From assembly GCA_005239795.1 (NCBI GenBank), contig SBBH01000209.1, positions 1 to 5,967 of the forward strand: a DNA stretch of 5,967 nt, written 5' to 3'. This document shows positions 5,112 to 5,967 of the stretch, piece after piece. The notes beneath the pieces are model-generated. The model had not been told where the DNA came from, searched no databases, and saw nothing but the letters and a program-made list of their open reading frames with translations. Within the stretch, counting starts at the first letter, position 1. Each line of letters opens with the position of its first letter. This DNA comes from Planctomycetales bacterium (GTDB taxonomy: Bacteria > Planctomycetota > SBBH01). The position numbers and the translations under genes are program-made.

Positions 5112-5911
5112 CAGTGATGCCCTCCCAGAAAAAGCCCCGCCCCAAGCCCGGCCAGGCTCGTCAGGAACGCCGCGACAGCCAGAAGCGCCACGCGGCGCCC
5201 CTGCAGGCGCATCCCGAAGCGGCCGACCAGGAGGACGCCGTAGAGAAGCCAAGGGGCGAAGACGCCGATCACGATCGGTTCGGCGAACCACCGCGCTCCC
5301 CACAACCCCGGCGCACGCGCTAAGCCAGTCGCCGCAGCGAGCGTCAAAAAGGGAAATCCCCAGGCGCTCGCTAAACTGTTCCAATGGTCGAGCGTCGAAA
5401 GATCCGGCAGCATCTCAAGAGCCGCCCACGATCCCTTGTTGCGCAAAAGCCGCTCCTGCGCCAGATACATGAGCCCTGTGACGAACGAGGTCGCGAACGC
5501 CGCATATCCCAGGAGCGCCGCCCCGCCATGCAGGACCATCATCGCGCCGCCGGCTTCCCAGGCCTTGTCGAGCGCGCCGCCCGCGAATAGGGATGCCGCC
5601 AGCAGAAGCCCCACGACCGGAAGCGCGAAAGGAAGGAGGGCGGGGAGTCCGGAAGACCTCGAGAGAAGAAGCGCGCTCCCGGCGATGAGCCAGGCCAGGC
5701 TCCAGAGCGTCCCTTCCAGATTCGCGATGACCGGCTTTTCGCCAGCCAGGAAGCGCGCCGCCAGAAGCCCTGAGAGCCAAAGGAACCCCGCGAGCCCCCA
5801 GAGCCTTCCTCCGCGGAGGCTGGCACGCTTCGGCGCCAGAAACGCCCCTGCGCCCCAGAGGGTCCCCAAGCCGAAAAGTGCGACCCCCGTGAGAACGAAC
5901 CCTGAATTCAT
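5111..5911 (-). CDS. ccsA: CcsA/HemX-family cytochrome c assembly membrane protein
   Basis: A 266-residue, strongly hydrophobic protein with about eight predicted membrane segments (near residues 4-26, 35-52, 67-84, 91-111, 125-151, 183-199, 211-230 and 238-262). The family includes CcsA, which delivers haem for cytochrome c maturation, and HemX, which lies beside hemA in many genomes and lowers HemA levels in Bacillus. Family-like blocks are MVLHGGAALLGYAAF (125-139) with His128, a potential haem ligand, and GLMYLAQERLL (146-156). LPDLSTLDHWNSL (168-180) and SAWGFPFLTLAAATG (182-196) follow. The WWD haem-handling motif of full-length CcsA is not obvious, so HemX is as good a name. ATG 5911 is preferred over an upstream TTG at 5935. 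It opens directly into the first membrane helix and gives an ATGA overlap with a possible upstream gene. The stop overlaps the hemA start. Confidence 0.85.
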   Translation of the reverse strand: MNSGFVLTGVALFGLGTLWGAGAFLAPKRASLRGGRLWGLAGFLWLSGLLAARFLAGEKPVIANLEGTLWSLAWLIAGSALLLSRSSGLPALLPFALPVVGLLLAASLFAGGALDKAWEAGGAMMVLHGGAALLGYAAFATSFVTGLMYLAQERLLRNKGSWAALEMLPDLSTLDHWNSLASAWGFPFLTLAAATGLARAPGLWGARWFAEPIVIGVFAPWLLYGVLLVGRFGMRLQGRRVALLAVAAFLTSLAGLGAGLFLGGHH

Positions 5912-5967
5912 GGCGCCGCGGGACCGGCGCGGCAAGGGAAGGCCGCGCCCGCCGGGACGCTTTCAGC
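5908..5967 (-). CDS. Possible C-terminal tail of an upstream operon gene, cut by the right edge
   Basis: One minus-strand frame is open from the right edge and ends at TGA 5910-5908, coding for AESVPAGAAFPCRAGPAAP. It would overlap the ccsA start by four bases (ATGA), the same kind of junction seen between the other genes of this operon, and ccsA has no Shine-Dalgarno of its own. Nineteen residues of low complexity do not identify a product. Another frame is also open over this short stretch, so the assignment rests mainly on the junction. Precorrin-2 dehydrogenase often sits here in haem operons, but nothing visible supports that identity. Confidence 0.35.
   Translation of the reverse strand, partial: AESVPAGAAFPCRAGPAAP

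Noticed and set aside
5112..5384. N-terminal extension of HemA by 91 residues.
   Set aside because: It is the out-of-frame shadow of ccsA. The family N-terminus and the Shine-Dalgarno both point to ATG 5111.
1..5967. CRISPR arrays, tRNA or rRNA genes, insertion sequences and prophage genes.
   Set aside because: No regularly spaced direct repeats, cloverleaf sequences, transposase motifs or phage proteins were recognised on either strand.

Overview
The window is GC-rich bacterial DNA. Every recognisable gene lies on the minus strand, so the genes read from the right edge to the left. The phylum cannot be fixed from sequence alone. The set points to a GC-rich environmental bacterium with Hanks-type signalling: a CcsA/HemX membrane protein, the glutamate (C5) route to 5-aminolevulinate, a eukaryotic-type Ser/Thr kinase with a repeat-like N-terminal region, and a RocF-type arginase. 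Planctomycete-, Deltaproteobacteria- or Elusimicrobia-like relatives are plausible, but this is inference.

Right to centre (5967 to 1733) is a very compact haem operon. The tail of an unidentified gene overlaps ccsA/hemX by ATGA. ccsA overlaps hemA (glutamyl-tRNA reductase) by TGATG. hemA meets a Ser/Thr protein kinase at a GTGA or a 5-nt gap, depending on the start. The kinase overlaps hemC (porphobilinogen deaminase) by GTGA. Expression of these genes is therefore probably transcriptionally and translationally coupled. HemA makes glutamate-1-semialdehyde and HemC makes hydroxymethylbilane. CcsA/HemX is a haem-handling or HemA-modulating membrane protein. A kinase wedged between hemA and hemC suggests phosphorylation control of tetrapyrrole synthesis or a related sensor function. 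hemD does not follow hemC. HemC carries an in-frame insertion whose DNA contains a 10-bp perfect inverted repeat.

Centre-left (1732 to 706): a 118-nt AT-rich gap with a TATAAT element and small hairpins separates hemC from a well-conserved arginase (rocF), which probably has its own promoter.

Left (705 to 1): an intergenic stretch, then a PIN-domain (VapC-like) toxin gene interrupted by an in-frame amber codon and lacking a visible antitoxin. It is followed by the 5' leader and first eight codons of another gene. That leader can fold into a 24-bp hairpin that buries the gene's perfect Shine-Dalgarno sequence. Two of its base pairs are G-U, and so can form only in minus-strand RNA. This hairpin and the embedded kinase are the two most interesting items in the window.
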